Source: Mycogone perniciosa
Lineage: Eukaryota > Ascomycota > Sordariomycetes > Hypocreales > Hypocreaceae
DNA length: 64,000 nt
Direction: 5' to 3'
NCBI GenBank assembly: GCA_025331125.1
Contig: JAOALB010000087.1
Location: 172,127 to 236,126, forward strand
Positions within the stretch are counted from its first letter, which is position 1. Every line of letters begins with the position of its first letter. This document shows, piece after piece, positions 22,285 through 33,006 of this stretch. The translations under genes were made by a program, and so were the position numbers. A model generated the notes under the pieces. That model saw only the letters and a list, made by a program, of their open reading frames with translations, made no database searches and was not told the origin of the DNA.

Positions 22285-25200
22285 TTAAACAATGCGCAAC
22301 TCACCCCCAACAACATCGAGTGCCTCTCTGAGCAACTCCAACACCTTCTCATCCCCTTGCACCCCTAAAGCCTTCACTAACAAAGGGTAAAGCCTCAATA
22401 GGTGTTTCCTGCTCTCGCTATCCGCTCCTTGGAGCGCCGGTATTGCTGCGCTCTGGCTCCGCAGATCGACCAGCTTTCTCAGCGCCCAGAGCAGCTCCTT
22501 CCGTTGGCTGAGAGGCTGTGGCATCTTGCCTCGGAGGGGCTGGTCCGCGATATAGCTGCGGAGAGTCAATGCACATCGGAGAATGAGGAACGGCGCTGCG
22601 GTACAAGCGATGCGAGTTCGGAGGGTAGAAGGCGGCTCGGGATGCTTGAATGGAGTGAACTTGGGCGTGGATTGCTGCTCCGCGGAAATGAGTGAGAACA
22701 ACTCCTCGAATGCAACATAGGCCATCAGAGAGCGGAGCGTCGGTGGGACAGACACGGTACGGCCAGCACGTGGTGTGTAAAGCTTGGACAGCCCAGCTCC
22801 GTGCTCTTTGTAAATAATGGCCTTGTCTGCCGGTGTAGGGTCGTGAATTATCGACGTCTTGAACAAACTCTCCGCATATGCTTTGCGGGTCTTCTCCGCC
22901 ACGTTATCTGATCCGATAGACGGAATGATTAACTCTACAAGCTTGTGGAAGGCAGTGATATCTGCTGCTTCGTCGTCCGTCAAGCTGCTTCCTGTTAGGG
23001 TGCTGTTACAATCGGCGCTGAGGATGCCGTTGGCAATCGCGACGATCAGGGCCCATATATCCTGGGTCATATTCTTGGGGACATCAGGAAGACTGAGCTG
23101 CGGCAATGTTGCCTGTATGATGGCTAAAGCAGATGAAGTTGCTAACCTCCATGGTTGGATCAATTTTGTAGTTATGGGGAATTGATACTTTAGAGCGATC
23201 GGTCTGCAAATGGCAGACAGGGCGGCACAGACCGCACCGCTGCTATAAATGTCTATGTCTGAGGAATGGCTTAGAATGAGGCTTTCTAGCATTTGCATAC
23301 TCGCCTTCGACATGGCAATATATGTTCGCTTTGATCCAGATTGCGCTGTATGATCTTGGTCAAAAGCAAGAGTAACAAACTCGGAAACCTGCTTAATAAT
23401 GGCCGATGGAACACCCTTAACATCGGTGCGGATCATTCGGGTTGCTTCCAAGATCTGTGCCTGAAGAGGTGTAAGGTTCTCTATATCCATGACATAGTTC
23501 CCAACAGAAGCTTCTTCGACTGTTTGGCGCAACAAGGTAAGTATCCGCTGCACTCTTTCAACCGTTAGATCGGCCTGAATTAGTCTGTAGACTTCGCGGA
23601 GGGCAGCAACATAGGCAGTCAGACAGTTCTGATTGTCTTGTGCCTTTCCTTTGACTACTTTCGTGATCGGAATACCTCGTGACCATAGATCCCAGGCAAA
23701 CCTGACCGTTGTCTCGTTGAATGTGGGCTTTGCATCATCGCTGGATTGGGAGAGCACATGTCCCAGAGTCTTAAACGTGGCAGTGTTGATGTCGAGTACC
23801 TTGAAGTCGACTAGCGCGGCCAAATGCCCAAGTAGTTCATGCCAAAGATCATTGAAGGACGGGTGCGCTGTTAGTACCTCGAGATAGTTGCCAAGCAAGG
23901 TTGATATACCATTAAGCACAACAACAGCAGTGTCATGCCAGTCCGACCGATCGCTTTCATCCACTTCATCATCTTCTGCAGCCTTCAGCTCCCCCTGAAG
24001 CGAAGACAAGAGCTTAAATACGACAGACTTGATGCAAGTTGACCACGCTTCAGGGCTAAGCCTTTCACCGTAGGCATCAAATATCCGCAGCAGGGTTTGG
24101 ATCGCACTGTTTCGCAACTCCAGTCTGTCGTCCGAGGCGACTGCTGTAAGTCTAAGAAGCAGCAACATCCACAATGCTGCATCAGAGCCTTTGCTGTGAT
24201 GTGCCGCCAAGTGTACCAAGTTGGATGTATCTGCATCCTGGAAGAGATCTGCCGTGATATCGAGCGACTTATCTTTCTTCGATAAAAAGTCGGAAAGACC
24301 CCAGAAGAAAGTCACAGTCTAATAGCTGCTTGTCAGCACAGTGAAAACTTGATTTCTCAACAGAAGGGGAAAATTACCGTCAATGCAATGTTCAAGTCGT
24401 CATCCTGAGAGCAGAATTTGTAGAGAGTGTCGACCAAAATCAAGAAACAAGAGTTGGGCAACGACGGTAAAAAGTCCGAACAAATAAGTTGAAGCGAGTT
24501 GAAAGATGAGCGAACAAGTTTGGATGATCGTGTAGTAAGATCACGAGCATTGGGGACTTCTCCGTGGCCTTCCAAGCTAGACTCTCTAGTTACGAAAACG
24601 CTTCCGATAATGTCGAATGCGACGTCCCAGCCGCTGACTAGACTTTCGCCGCAATCCTCGATAATTCCTCTCAGACCCTCCAGGATTACTCTATGTATGT
24701 CAATGTCGGTTGCTACGTTGGAGACAGAGATATCACGACCACTCCCTTTCAATGGCGTCAGAGCATCTCGTAGTGCTCCCAGTAGTCGGAGTTGAATCGA
24801 CCCACGAACTTCGGTGGGGAGAGAGCCCGTAGCGTTGGCAGCCTCAAGCATCAGCTTTGCCAGGATTTCCGCTGCTCTAACCCTAACAGGTGGGCTCATT
24901 ACAGGGGATTCCAAGGTTTTGATCAGTTCCTCGGTCAACGGCGCCCAACCTGAGTCGTCTGGGTCATGCGCCAATAGTCGCTCCATATTAATCATAGAAA
25001 TTTCGCAAAGTTTGGCCAACGCGAACTGAAGTTCTTGGTTCGACGTAGAAGCCGCAATAGAGAAGCTCAATACCCTTCGGTGCTGCCCAGATAAGGATCG
25101 CGCTGGTTTAATAGGGGTCGGAGGTGATTCCCGCTCAATTCTAGCTTCGGGCTTTTCGCTGGGCCTCTTTGAGAGCAACCCGCATATAGCCTCGACAACT

Positions 25201-27708
25201 TCCACGAATGCCTCATTTGGAAAATCAATGCTACTTTCGATCAATCTCGATGCAGCAGTTTCGACCGACCGAACTTCGGTGCTGAAATTTGCCATGAGTG
25301 AGTTTGCTTCCGTGTCACCAAGTTGATCCTGGCCGGCCCGGCTGAGAGATGGGGTTCTTCCAGGCGCTTTCCCCGTAACGAAAAGTACAAAATCGGCCTG
25401 CTGTAGGGTTTCAAGTATGATGCCCCAGGCAGGACCAAGAGTTGGGCCAAGTGCAATGCCAAGGTTGAGTAGAGCCCGCAGGCAGAGCAGGTTCCGGGTG
25501 TTTAAGGTTGCCGAGGAGGTATCAACTGACCCTTGCCGTTGTTTCTCTGCGGAAGGGGATCCTGGTGTTAGGCTTTCAACACTCAGGAGACCCCGGGCAT
25601 TGCTAAAAATGCTATTCGGGGTCTCAGTAGGTGTAGTGGCTGTCGCTGATCGTGGCTGGCCAGCACTTGCACATGCATTCAAAACATTGGGTGGGACAGC
25701 CGCTTTGCCCAAAGTCGTTATAAATGCATCCCGGGGCGTGGAGAGTTGCAATAACCCAGCCACATGTGCAAACCTCTGAAATGCTCGGACAAGCCCATGG
25801 TAGTACTCTGAGTCCAAGGCGGCATATAGAAAAGTTGAGCATGTCGCAAGGATGGCAGGCCAACATTCGTCGACAATATCGGAGCAGATCCTTACCTCAG
25901 GATGGGCCGGATGGTCTTGAAGCTCCAGTGGATTAAGAGGGACCGGGTTCTTCTTAAAAGAGGTCGATCTCTCTCTAGATTCCCGGGGAGCTGAACCTTC
26001 TGCCTCCAGTTGTGAGGGAGCTGGAGAGCTGCGTCCAGCATCCTGCCTGGAAATCCTTCGTCGAGATCGATTTTCGGTGGGGACAGTGAGAGGAAGAATG
26101 AACTTGGCTAGCCCATCAGATAGAGATGAGAGACATGCCAAAATGAGACTATAGATGTATGATTCCGGAATGGCGGGAGCTTCGGTCTTGTCAAGCTGAT
26201 CGATGCACGGAACGCGGACGGAGCTCCACTGCGTGCTGATGCCTGTATTAGAGATCTCTGACGCAACAGGGCCGCTGATGATCCCGGCCACGCTACTAGC
26301 CTCGAGGAGAGCCGGGTCAGACGAGTTAGAGGAACCTGTTGTATCCGTAACTGGCATTGTAGACTGATGGCCCAGCCCAATTACTGCGGGTTTCTCGGTG
26401 CTTATACGAACAAAAGTCGCGGTCAGTGTCTTCAGGATGTCTCGCTCGCCTGCTTTAGCATCGTATAGCGCAAATATGCGACGCACCAGAGCATGCTCGG
26501 CAAAGATACCCCGGAACACTTCCATGCACAACGCTCTCTTCCAGATTGCAGTATCTTGGTCGAGCAGATTTGTAAGAATAGAGAGCGCCTCCCCACACTC
26601 CGACGGCAAAATGCTAATGTGTCGACGTAGCAGGGTATATAAAATTCGGACGAGTCTCACCGTTGTGGCGAAAGTTGGCCTCCCCTTGAGAGCGCTAATA
26701 ACGAGAGGCATAACCCTGTCACGCAGAACCTGGGCTTGCTCGGGATGAGTAGTGAACACAGCTGCATGGTTCGTGATAACCGATTCAATCAATTCTAAGC
26801 CGAATGTTTGGGGCAAGCCCAAGAAGCGCAAGAACTCGGGCCGTTGATTCTCAGTCAGGAGACATAGGTCATTGAAAATCTGTGACCATTAGTTTCGGCC
26901 TCACAAGATGGGGGTTATTGACTGCTGACTCGATAGGCATCCAGCGCAGCTGAACGAAGTTCCACCTTGCCATCCGCAATTGGCACCTCACCAGTGACGG
27001 GGGCGTCATTCCCACTTTCTGCCCAAGGTAAGAAATCCTGCCTCCATGAATAATATGAAGACTTACTATCTTCAGCGACAACCTTGTCAAACACTGAAAC
27101 CACGAGTTGCTGCAGCGTAGCGGCCGAGGTATTATTCACTATGGCATTCTTGCTACTTTGCAGAATGAAGCAGATGTTCAAAGCAGTCACAAGCAAGTCG
27201 CCGTTCAAATCCGAGGAGTAGTTCTGCAACAACGAAGGTAATGCCTGTAATATCTTCAATTGCACGTCCAGACCCGCTGATGACGCTTGCATCAACGCCT
27301 CCAAGACCTGGTTGAGCTTTGACCGTGGCAGCGCCCGCGCAACAATGAGTCGCTGAAGACAGACAATCGCGATTCCAGTGAACTTTGCGTTCTTGGTACC
27401 ACAGGCGATAATGAAGGGGTTCACGAAGCTGGGCTTCTGTGAGAGCACTATAAGTTATGGGTAAGGTGAGTTGTCTCTTTGAATGAGTAAGGGTTAATTG
27501 GCATTCATACACTCCGGTGCTGCATTTTCGGGCACATTTCCGAGATGCCTCAGCTCCTCAAGAGATTTCTCAGCTGCCTAGGAGAGATAAGCGCATGTCG
27601 GATCAAAAATGTGGCTGAGGAGAGGCCTACTTGTCGGAGGTCATTATGCTTCCTCTTGCTCTCCTGAATGAGATTAGCTAGCTCCGTAGCTAGAAGCTGC
27701 GTCGTCAT
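22285..27708 (-). CDS. MON2: MON2 homologue, endosome/trans-Golgi trafficking scaffold
   Basis: Mon2 is a large HEAT-repeat relative of the Arf-GEF scaffolds. It works with Dop1 and Neo1 at the trans-Golgi and endosomes. There are five exons: 27631..27708, 27511..27577, 26930..27447, 24378..26879 and 22285..24318. The introns are 50-63 bp and keep the frame, giving 1732 residues (yeast 1636). The N-terminal DCB-like part contains NPFIIACGTKNAKFTGIAIVCLQRLI and the HUS-like part FLRFLGLPQTFGLELIESVI with HPEQAQVLRDRVMPLVISAL, both typical. The middle carries a Ser/Pro-rich insertion (about residues 480-530). The C-terminal third has many leucine-rich helices. The gene appears intact. Confidence 0.92.
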
Positions 27709-27979
27709 TTTGAGTCTCGCTGAGAAATTCGCCCATCAGCGAGCATAAGAGCTTGGCTCTCTTCCATGCAGCTCAAGGAACCGTAGGTAAGGCTGAATAT
27801 TTGTCGGACGACAATGCCAGGAGGTCTTCCGTATAGAACAGGGATACCAAGGTGAGGTTACGTATACGGTACCAGGGTACAGCTCATGTGGCAGAATTGT
27901 GTCACCGCCTTCACTCACATAGCGTGGTACTAACATAGTATGCAATAATAAGTTTGGCCTCATACTGTCTAGTTTCAGA

Positions 27980-28077
27980 GCCAAGATGGCCGAGTGGTTA
28001 AGGCGGTGGTTTTAAGCTTAGCAAATGCTTGCTCACCACTATCGAGAGATTCCAGGGTTCAAACCCCTGTCTTGGCA
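27980..28077 (+). tRNA. tRNA-Leu(UAA) with a 17-nt intron
   Basis: The acceptor stem is GCCAAGA/TCTTGGC with discriminator A. The anticodon stem GTGGT/ACCAC closes a loop with anticodon TAA. A 17-nt intron (28017..28033) lies one base after the anticodon. A long variable arm (TATCGAGAGATTCC) marks a class II tRNA, consistent with leucine. The T arm is AGGGG-type with TTCAAAC. Confidence 0.92.
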
Positions 28078-28085
28078 TTGATTTA

Positions 28086-28091
28086 TTTTTT
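28086..28091 (+). terminator. pol III terminator of tRNA-Leu
   Basis: A run of six T begins 9 bases after the tRNA 3' end. Confidence 0.65.
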
Positions 28092-28787
28092 GCCCCCCCG
28101 AAATAGGGCATTGATTATTTTTGTTGCTTTTATTTTATCATTTCGATTGACATTGGCTGAGCCCTGGTTTCTTCTTTGCTGAAGGTTATGGCTGGGGTGA
28201 CATAATCATACATAAAACATGCTGCAAGGTGAGAGAGTATCATCTCTTGACGCCGATATGCTCGCTCTTACGATGAACCTTGTAAAATCACTTTAGTGTG
28301 AATATCAATGGGCCAATCCCGACTCACGACAAAAAAATATGATTCAACCGTATGTATCCATTCTCCCAAGGCACGTTTGCACGCTTATTCTAACTTGCAC
28401 GCCCGTTTTCATGCCTTTTCTCCAACCAGATACATCCGACACCGCATCAAGATATAACCCAAAGCCGCCAGAGGTGGAGGGACAGAGGTTCCCTCTCGTG
28501 TAGCGTCTCGGTTTGTGGATGCTGCAGGATACGACCCGGGCGGCCTGGTGTGTGTTGCAAAACACATGTACGGCATTCTGTGCCAACCATGACGAGTTTT
28601 TTTTTACGATTTTTGTTTACACCTAATCAAAAGGTAAACAGAAGAGACTGATTGGCCGAGTACCCCGGCTCTCCAATGACAGACACCCTGGATACACCTG
28701 TTAGAAAAAACTTCACGCTGTTCGACGCGTTCTTGGGCGTACCGAATTCCTAAGCCGAATAGACCAGCTCCAACCCGTGGAATAAAA
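28092..28787. other. intergenic between tRNA-Leu and PRS
   Basis: No gene is supported; it includes the PRS 3' UTR. Polypyrimidine and polypurine stretches occur but no open frame of note. Confidence 0.5.
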
Positions 28788-30156
28788 TCACACGGGAATA
28801 TTGGTGAACAGGTACGACACCGATTCACCGTTATGGGTTCGTCGAATAGCCTAGGAAGTTTTGATGTCAATAAACCCGAGTGAGTGCTGTGAAGGCCTCT
28901 AGAGAGCATACCTCAGCAAGCGTGCCGGACACATCGATGACCTTGAGCTTCGGGCACCGTTCGGTCTTATCCCCAACTGTGTCAAGTTCATGGTCAGTCC
29001 ATACTACGTAAATGGTGATTCGCCACAAAGCACATATCGGATTTGTTTTCACAACTTACGTGGAACAGCTATCATATTGTTAGCATTTCTCATTAGAGGC
29101 AATCATGTTTGGCATCGCTTACTATTTGTGACCACAAGGCCAGACAAGCAAGAGTCGTTGATGGTCTCAATGGCCCTACCACTGAGGATACCATGAGTGA
29201 CAATAGCAAATACCTGACGAGCACCGTGGTTATTGAGGGTTTCGGCCGCTTTGGCAAGCTGATTGGTTCATAGTTAGCATTGGTGTTTAGTTCATTGCAA
29301 ATGAAGGTGTTCATAGACACGTACCGTTCCGCAGGTGTCGGCCATGTCGTCCACAAGGATAGCGACCTTGTCCTGGACATCACCAACGAGCACCATACGG
29401 CCCACAACGTTGGGGCGCGGTCGCTCCTTATGAATTAAAGCAAATCCGATGTTCAGACGATCAGCAATAGAAGTGGCGCGCTTCGCACCTCCGGCATCGG
29501 GCGAGACGATGACGCAATTTTCAGCATCCAAGTTCTCGCGAATCCAGCGCAACACGGATGGCTCAGCATAGAGGTTGTCAACTGGGACGTTGAAAAAGCC
29601 TTGGATCTGCGAGGCATGCAAATCCATGGTGATGACATGGTTCTATCAAAATATTAGATATGTCGGTGTGTGATGACGATTCTGGCTCAACATACGCAAC
29701 CAGACACCTGTAGCATGTTCGCAATCAGCTTCGCGCTGATGGGTGCACGCGACTTATCCTTCTTGTCCTGGCGGGCATAAGGAAAGTTGGGAATGACAGC
29801 CGTAATGCGACGAGCTGAGGCGGTGCGACAGGCGTGAATCATGATGAGCAACTCCATCAAGCCGTCATTGACATCGCCGGGGGCGGTCGACTGAAGAATG
29901 AAGACATCTTCGTCTCGGACAGACTCGCCAATGGAAACACTGGTCTCTTGATTGGAGTAGTTGAGGCTCAAGGTGTTGGCAATGTTGATACCAAGTCTGC
30001 GGCGATCATGAGCCTAGGTTCCCATAGTCCACCTGGCCCCATCGTCTCGTCCACCCATTCCATCCAGCGACCGTCTTTAGAGACATACCGGCTGGCAACT
30101 TTGGCACTGAGCTCCGGATGGGAGCTCCCCGAAATGAGCTTGATCTCGTTCGCCAT
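28788..30156 (-). CDS. PRS: ribose-phosphate pyrophosphokinase (PRPP synthetase)
   Basis: This enzyme makes PRPP from ribose 5-phosphate and ATP for purine, pyrimidine, NAD, histidine and tryptophan synthesis. There are seven exons: 30089..30156, 29696..29996, 29325..29642, 29123..29258, 29060..29068, 28912..28976 and 28788..28850. Together they give 319 residues, the normal family length. Exon 5 is only 9 nt long (reads T-V-P across its splices). Motifs in order: SGSSHPELS, NQETSVSIGESVRDEDVFILQ, PNFPYARQDKKDKSRAPISAKLIANML (ATP-binding flexible loop), HVITMDLHASQIQGFF, PDAGGAKRATSIADRL, and the PRPP loop VDDMADTCGT. The C-terminus DVSGTLAEAIRRTHNGESVSYLF is standard. An ATG four codons upstream is possible, but MANEIKLISG fits the family. 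Confidence 0.94.
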
Positions 30157-31236
30157 TTGATCCAACATGACCGAAGAATGATGCGGGGCCGACTGAGGTG
30201 AAGGAGGCAAAAGAAGAAAAAAAGAGACTCTTTAGTGTGCGATTTTATGCAATGGGGAGCAGGCTGATTGTCTCAGATGGGCACAGAAGACAATCAATTT
30301 CCGTGCGAGCAGCGCAAAGAAGTCCTTTTATGAGTGTCAAAAATTTGAGTTTCCGATGTGATGGATTTTTTTAGACTCCGGGAGCCGGCGTCATCGCCAG
30401 AAGGCTTCCGGAGTGCAGGTCAGAACAAACAGAGCGAGCTACTGCAGTCACAGAGAGCCAGGTCATGTGACAATACGAGTGCCGTGTACGAAGTACATAG
30501 ATATGTACAACCATTATTGACTGAGAGCCTCAACAACATGAACGCCCAACACGCCTAATATTGTTTGGAAATCTCATAACTATGCTATGTCTATGTAGAT
30601 TCTATCGCCCCCTTTTCAATTTCCAAACACCATCAGCCATGAGAACTATCCCACAATGCCTCCATCTGCAAGAGACCCAATACTACCTGATGGTCTGTCA
30701 CTGCTTGTTCTAGGTTACCTGGGTATACTGCCGTTGCCAAGGCTGCTTGTTGTGTTGTACAGCACACATTGTTATCGTACGATGCTGATATATATCGAAT
30801 ATTACCGTATTAAATATGACCACGATCTATCTACTCCGTACGAAGTGCAGCATCAATATTATCAGCCTGGCTGCGCTGGCAGAGCGAATCAAGTCGGCTG
30901 AAGCTGGCTGACACACCCCCTCCCCGGATAATGCCGGGTCTTGAACCGAGTCGTCCATTAGGCGCCGTCATCTAAGCTGTGACATTTGGCACCAACGACA
31001 AGAAAATATAGTTCCACCAAGTCCTCCTCCACCATATCCTCTCTCCAAAACATCACCTTCGCAAAACATGAACTGCAATTTGTGGACCGTCACGGTGCAT
31101 ACACGATCAAACCGCAAAACGTGATTGGTCTCGGCCCAAGCTCTCGGAGCACACCGCTTGTGCTGTGGTCACCACCAGCAATTCGAACCATCATTCACCA
31201 CAAAGCCATGCTGCAACATCTGTCGAACCTCCCATC
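30157..31236. other. divergent promoter region of PRS and the flavoprotein-ankyrin gene
   Basis: No gene is supported. Dispersed words lie near 30,485 (GTACGAAGTAC) and 30,835 (TACTCCGTACGAAGT). Confidence 0.5.
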
Positions 31237-33006
31237 ATGGCGCCCTACTCTTCTCTCCCACCGCGCCTGACCTCCACGGCATCCTCCTGCTCCTCTCTCA
31301 GCGAGATGCCGATGCGCAACCGCAAGCTGCGACTCCTCGTCGCCTCCGCCGGCCCCCGAGACACATCATGGGCCCAAGCCCTCGTCGTACGACTTTCGAA
31401 GAATCCCCAAATCGAGATGAGAGCGATCGTCGATGATGTGGTGCCGAGGTTGACACAGACGATCATTGTGATGCAAAACTTCAGCCTCGCGCCTGGGCCA
31501 GGCGATCGCGCCGATGACGTCGAGTTTTACAGACAGCAGGCATTCGAGTTGGTGGATTGGGCAGATCTACTTGTTTGTGTGCCGCTCGATGCGGACGGGA
31601 TAGCAAAGATGTTGGCTGGCATAGCAGATACATTCCTCGGCGAGGTATTGAGGGGGTGGAATTCTCAGAAAAGCATCGTCCTGGTGCCAGGCATGAGCAA
31701 CCACATGTGGACGAACCCTCTTACGAAGCGACAATTGAGCAAACTTCACAGAAAATGGAGCTGGGTCAGAGTAATGACGCCCATATTATGGCACTATGAA
31801 GGAGCGCCACACCCGAAGAGAGTTCCGAACTGGAATGGCTTCAATGAGGTGCTGGGCCTTGTCAAGAATCAGGCAGACCTGCTGGGTCTCGGTCGCGATG
31901 TCGAAATTGCTACAAGTGTCGTAGCCGTCAACGATGGTGATGTGAAAATCCGATCGAAGCTACCCCCCGAGATATGGACAATTGTGTTGGACCACGCTGG
32001 AGACTGGGAACTAGCCAAGGCATTGGGTGTATATACAAACCTCCCAATGCCATCATCATGGTCACTACAACCAAAAGATCCGGACGACCCACTCAAGGTC
32101 TACGAGCACGAGCTGGAGTGGACAGCTCTTACGTCAAACTCCGCCGCCATTTGTAAGAAACTGTCGCAGTCACTACCAAGTTTTCAGGATTTGCCCGCCT
32201 TGGTGGCCAAGCTCGTCATACGGTTCGGACTCATCGAAGTACTTGCCTACATGGAAGCCAACAGACCGGATTTGTTCAAGGCGTTTGATGGGACCACATT
32301 ATCGACAAAGGCATCCGCATATTACCCCCGCACGGACGTCTTGGATTATTGGAAACAAAGCAGGTATTTCAGAGACAGGCATGTGTACGATGCGGAAGCA
32401 GTGGATGGCGCATCCAAGAATGGTCATGTCCGAGTCCTCGATTGGTGGTGGCGACGATCGGGTTTGCCGCTGCGGTATACCGAAGCCGCCCTGGAGCAGG
32501 CTAGCGCCAAGGGCCACCTACTGGTCCTTGAGTGGTGGCGCGATACAGCCGCCCAGGATGAAAGCATTGTGCTGCGGCCCGGTCGATCGCTTCTGTGGGC
32601 TACGCAGTATAACCAGGCAGATGTGCTACGGTGGTGGGATGCTTCTGGAATTCCTGTTGCGCACAGTGACAGTATCGCCAAGATGGCCAGTCGATGGGGG
32701 CAAGTCGAGGTCCTTGAGACGTGGCGGAAGCTTAGGGGGGACGACAGACTTATCTTTGATGAGGAGGTGCTCGTCATGTCCACCGTGCACGGGCACGTCA
32801 ATATCCTCGAGTGGTGGCGCAAGTTTGCCCACGGAGAGCTGGAAGGCATGGAGGGACGGAAACAGGTGGAGTTCCGGACGTGTAACATTGAAGAGGCACT
32901 GGAGGACAGCATTGGTGACCAGAGCAGGGTACGCCAGTGGTGGGCGCGGAATGGCCTGAACCTATGGCTCAGGAACGAGGAATGGCTGCAAACGAGGTGT
33001 CTTTGA
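31237..33006 (+). CDS. flavoprotein-domain (PPCDC-like) protein with C-terminal ankyrin-like repeats
   Basis: This intronless gene has 589 residues. I used the ATG of MAPYSSLPPRL; the frame is open upstream but without ATG. Residues about 30-190 resemble the flavoprotein/phosphopantothenoylcysteine-decarboxylase fold: RKLRLLVASAGPRDTSWA, then WADLLVCVPLDADGIAKMLAGIADTFLGEVLRGW, then KSIVLVPGMSNHMWTNPLTKRQL and the WVRVMTPILWHYEG segment. The C-terminal half is a series of about 30-residue units with VLDWWWRRSG, VLEWWRD, VLRWWDASG and ILEWWRKFAHG. These are ankyrin-like repeats rich in WW, found in large fungal families. The enzymatic role is unproven, and whether the canonical PPCDC active-site residues are present needs alignment. 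Confidence 0.8.
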   Translation: MAPYSSLPPRLTSTASSCSSLSEMPMRNRKLRLLVASAGPRDTSWAQALVVRLSKNPQIEMRAIVDDVVPRLTQTIIVMQNFSLAPGPGDRADDVEFYRQQAFELVDWADLLVCVPLDADGIAKMLAGIADTFLGEVLRGWNSQKSIVLVPGMSNHMWTNPLTKRQLSKLHRKWSWVRVMTPILWHYEGAPHPKRVPNWNGFNEVLGLVKNQADLLGLGRDVEIATSVVAVNDGDVKIRSKLPPEIWTIVLDHAGDWELAKALGVYTNLPMPSSWSLQPKDPDDPLKVYEHELEWTALTSNSAAICKKLSQSLPSFQDLPALVAKLVIRFGLIEVLAYMEANRPDLFKAFDGTTLSTKASAYYPRTDVLDYWKQSRYFRDRHVYDAEAVDGASKNGHVRVLDWWWRRSGLPLRYTEAALEQASAKGHLLVLEWWRDTAAQDESIVLRPGRSLLWATQYNQADVLRWWDASGIPVAHSDSIAKMASRWGQVEVLETWRKLRGDDRLIFDEEVLVMSTVHGHVNILEWWRKFAHGELEGMEGRKQVEFRTCNIEEALEDSIGDQSRVRQWWARNGLNLWLRNEEWLQTRCL

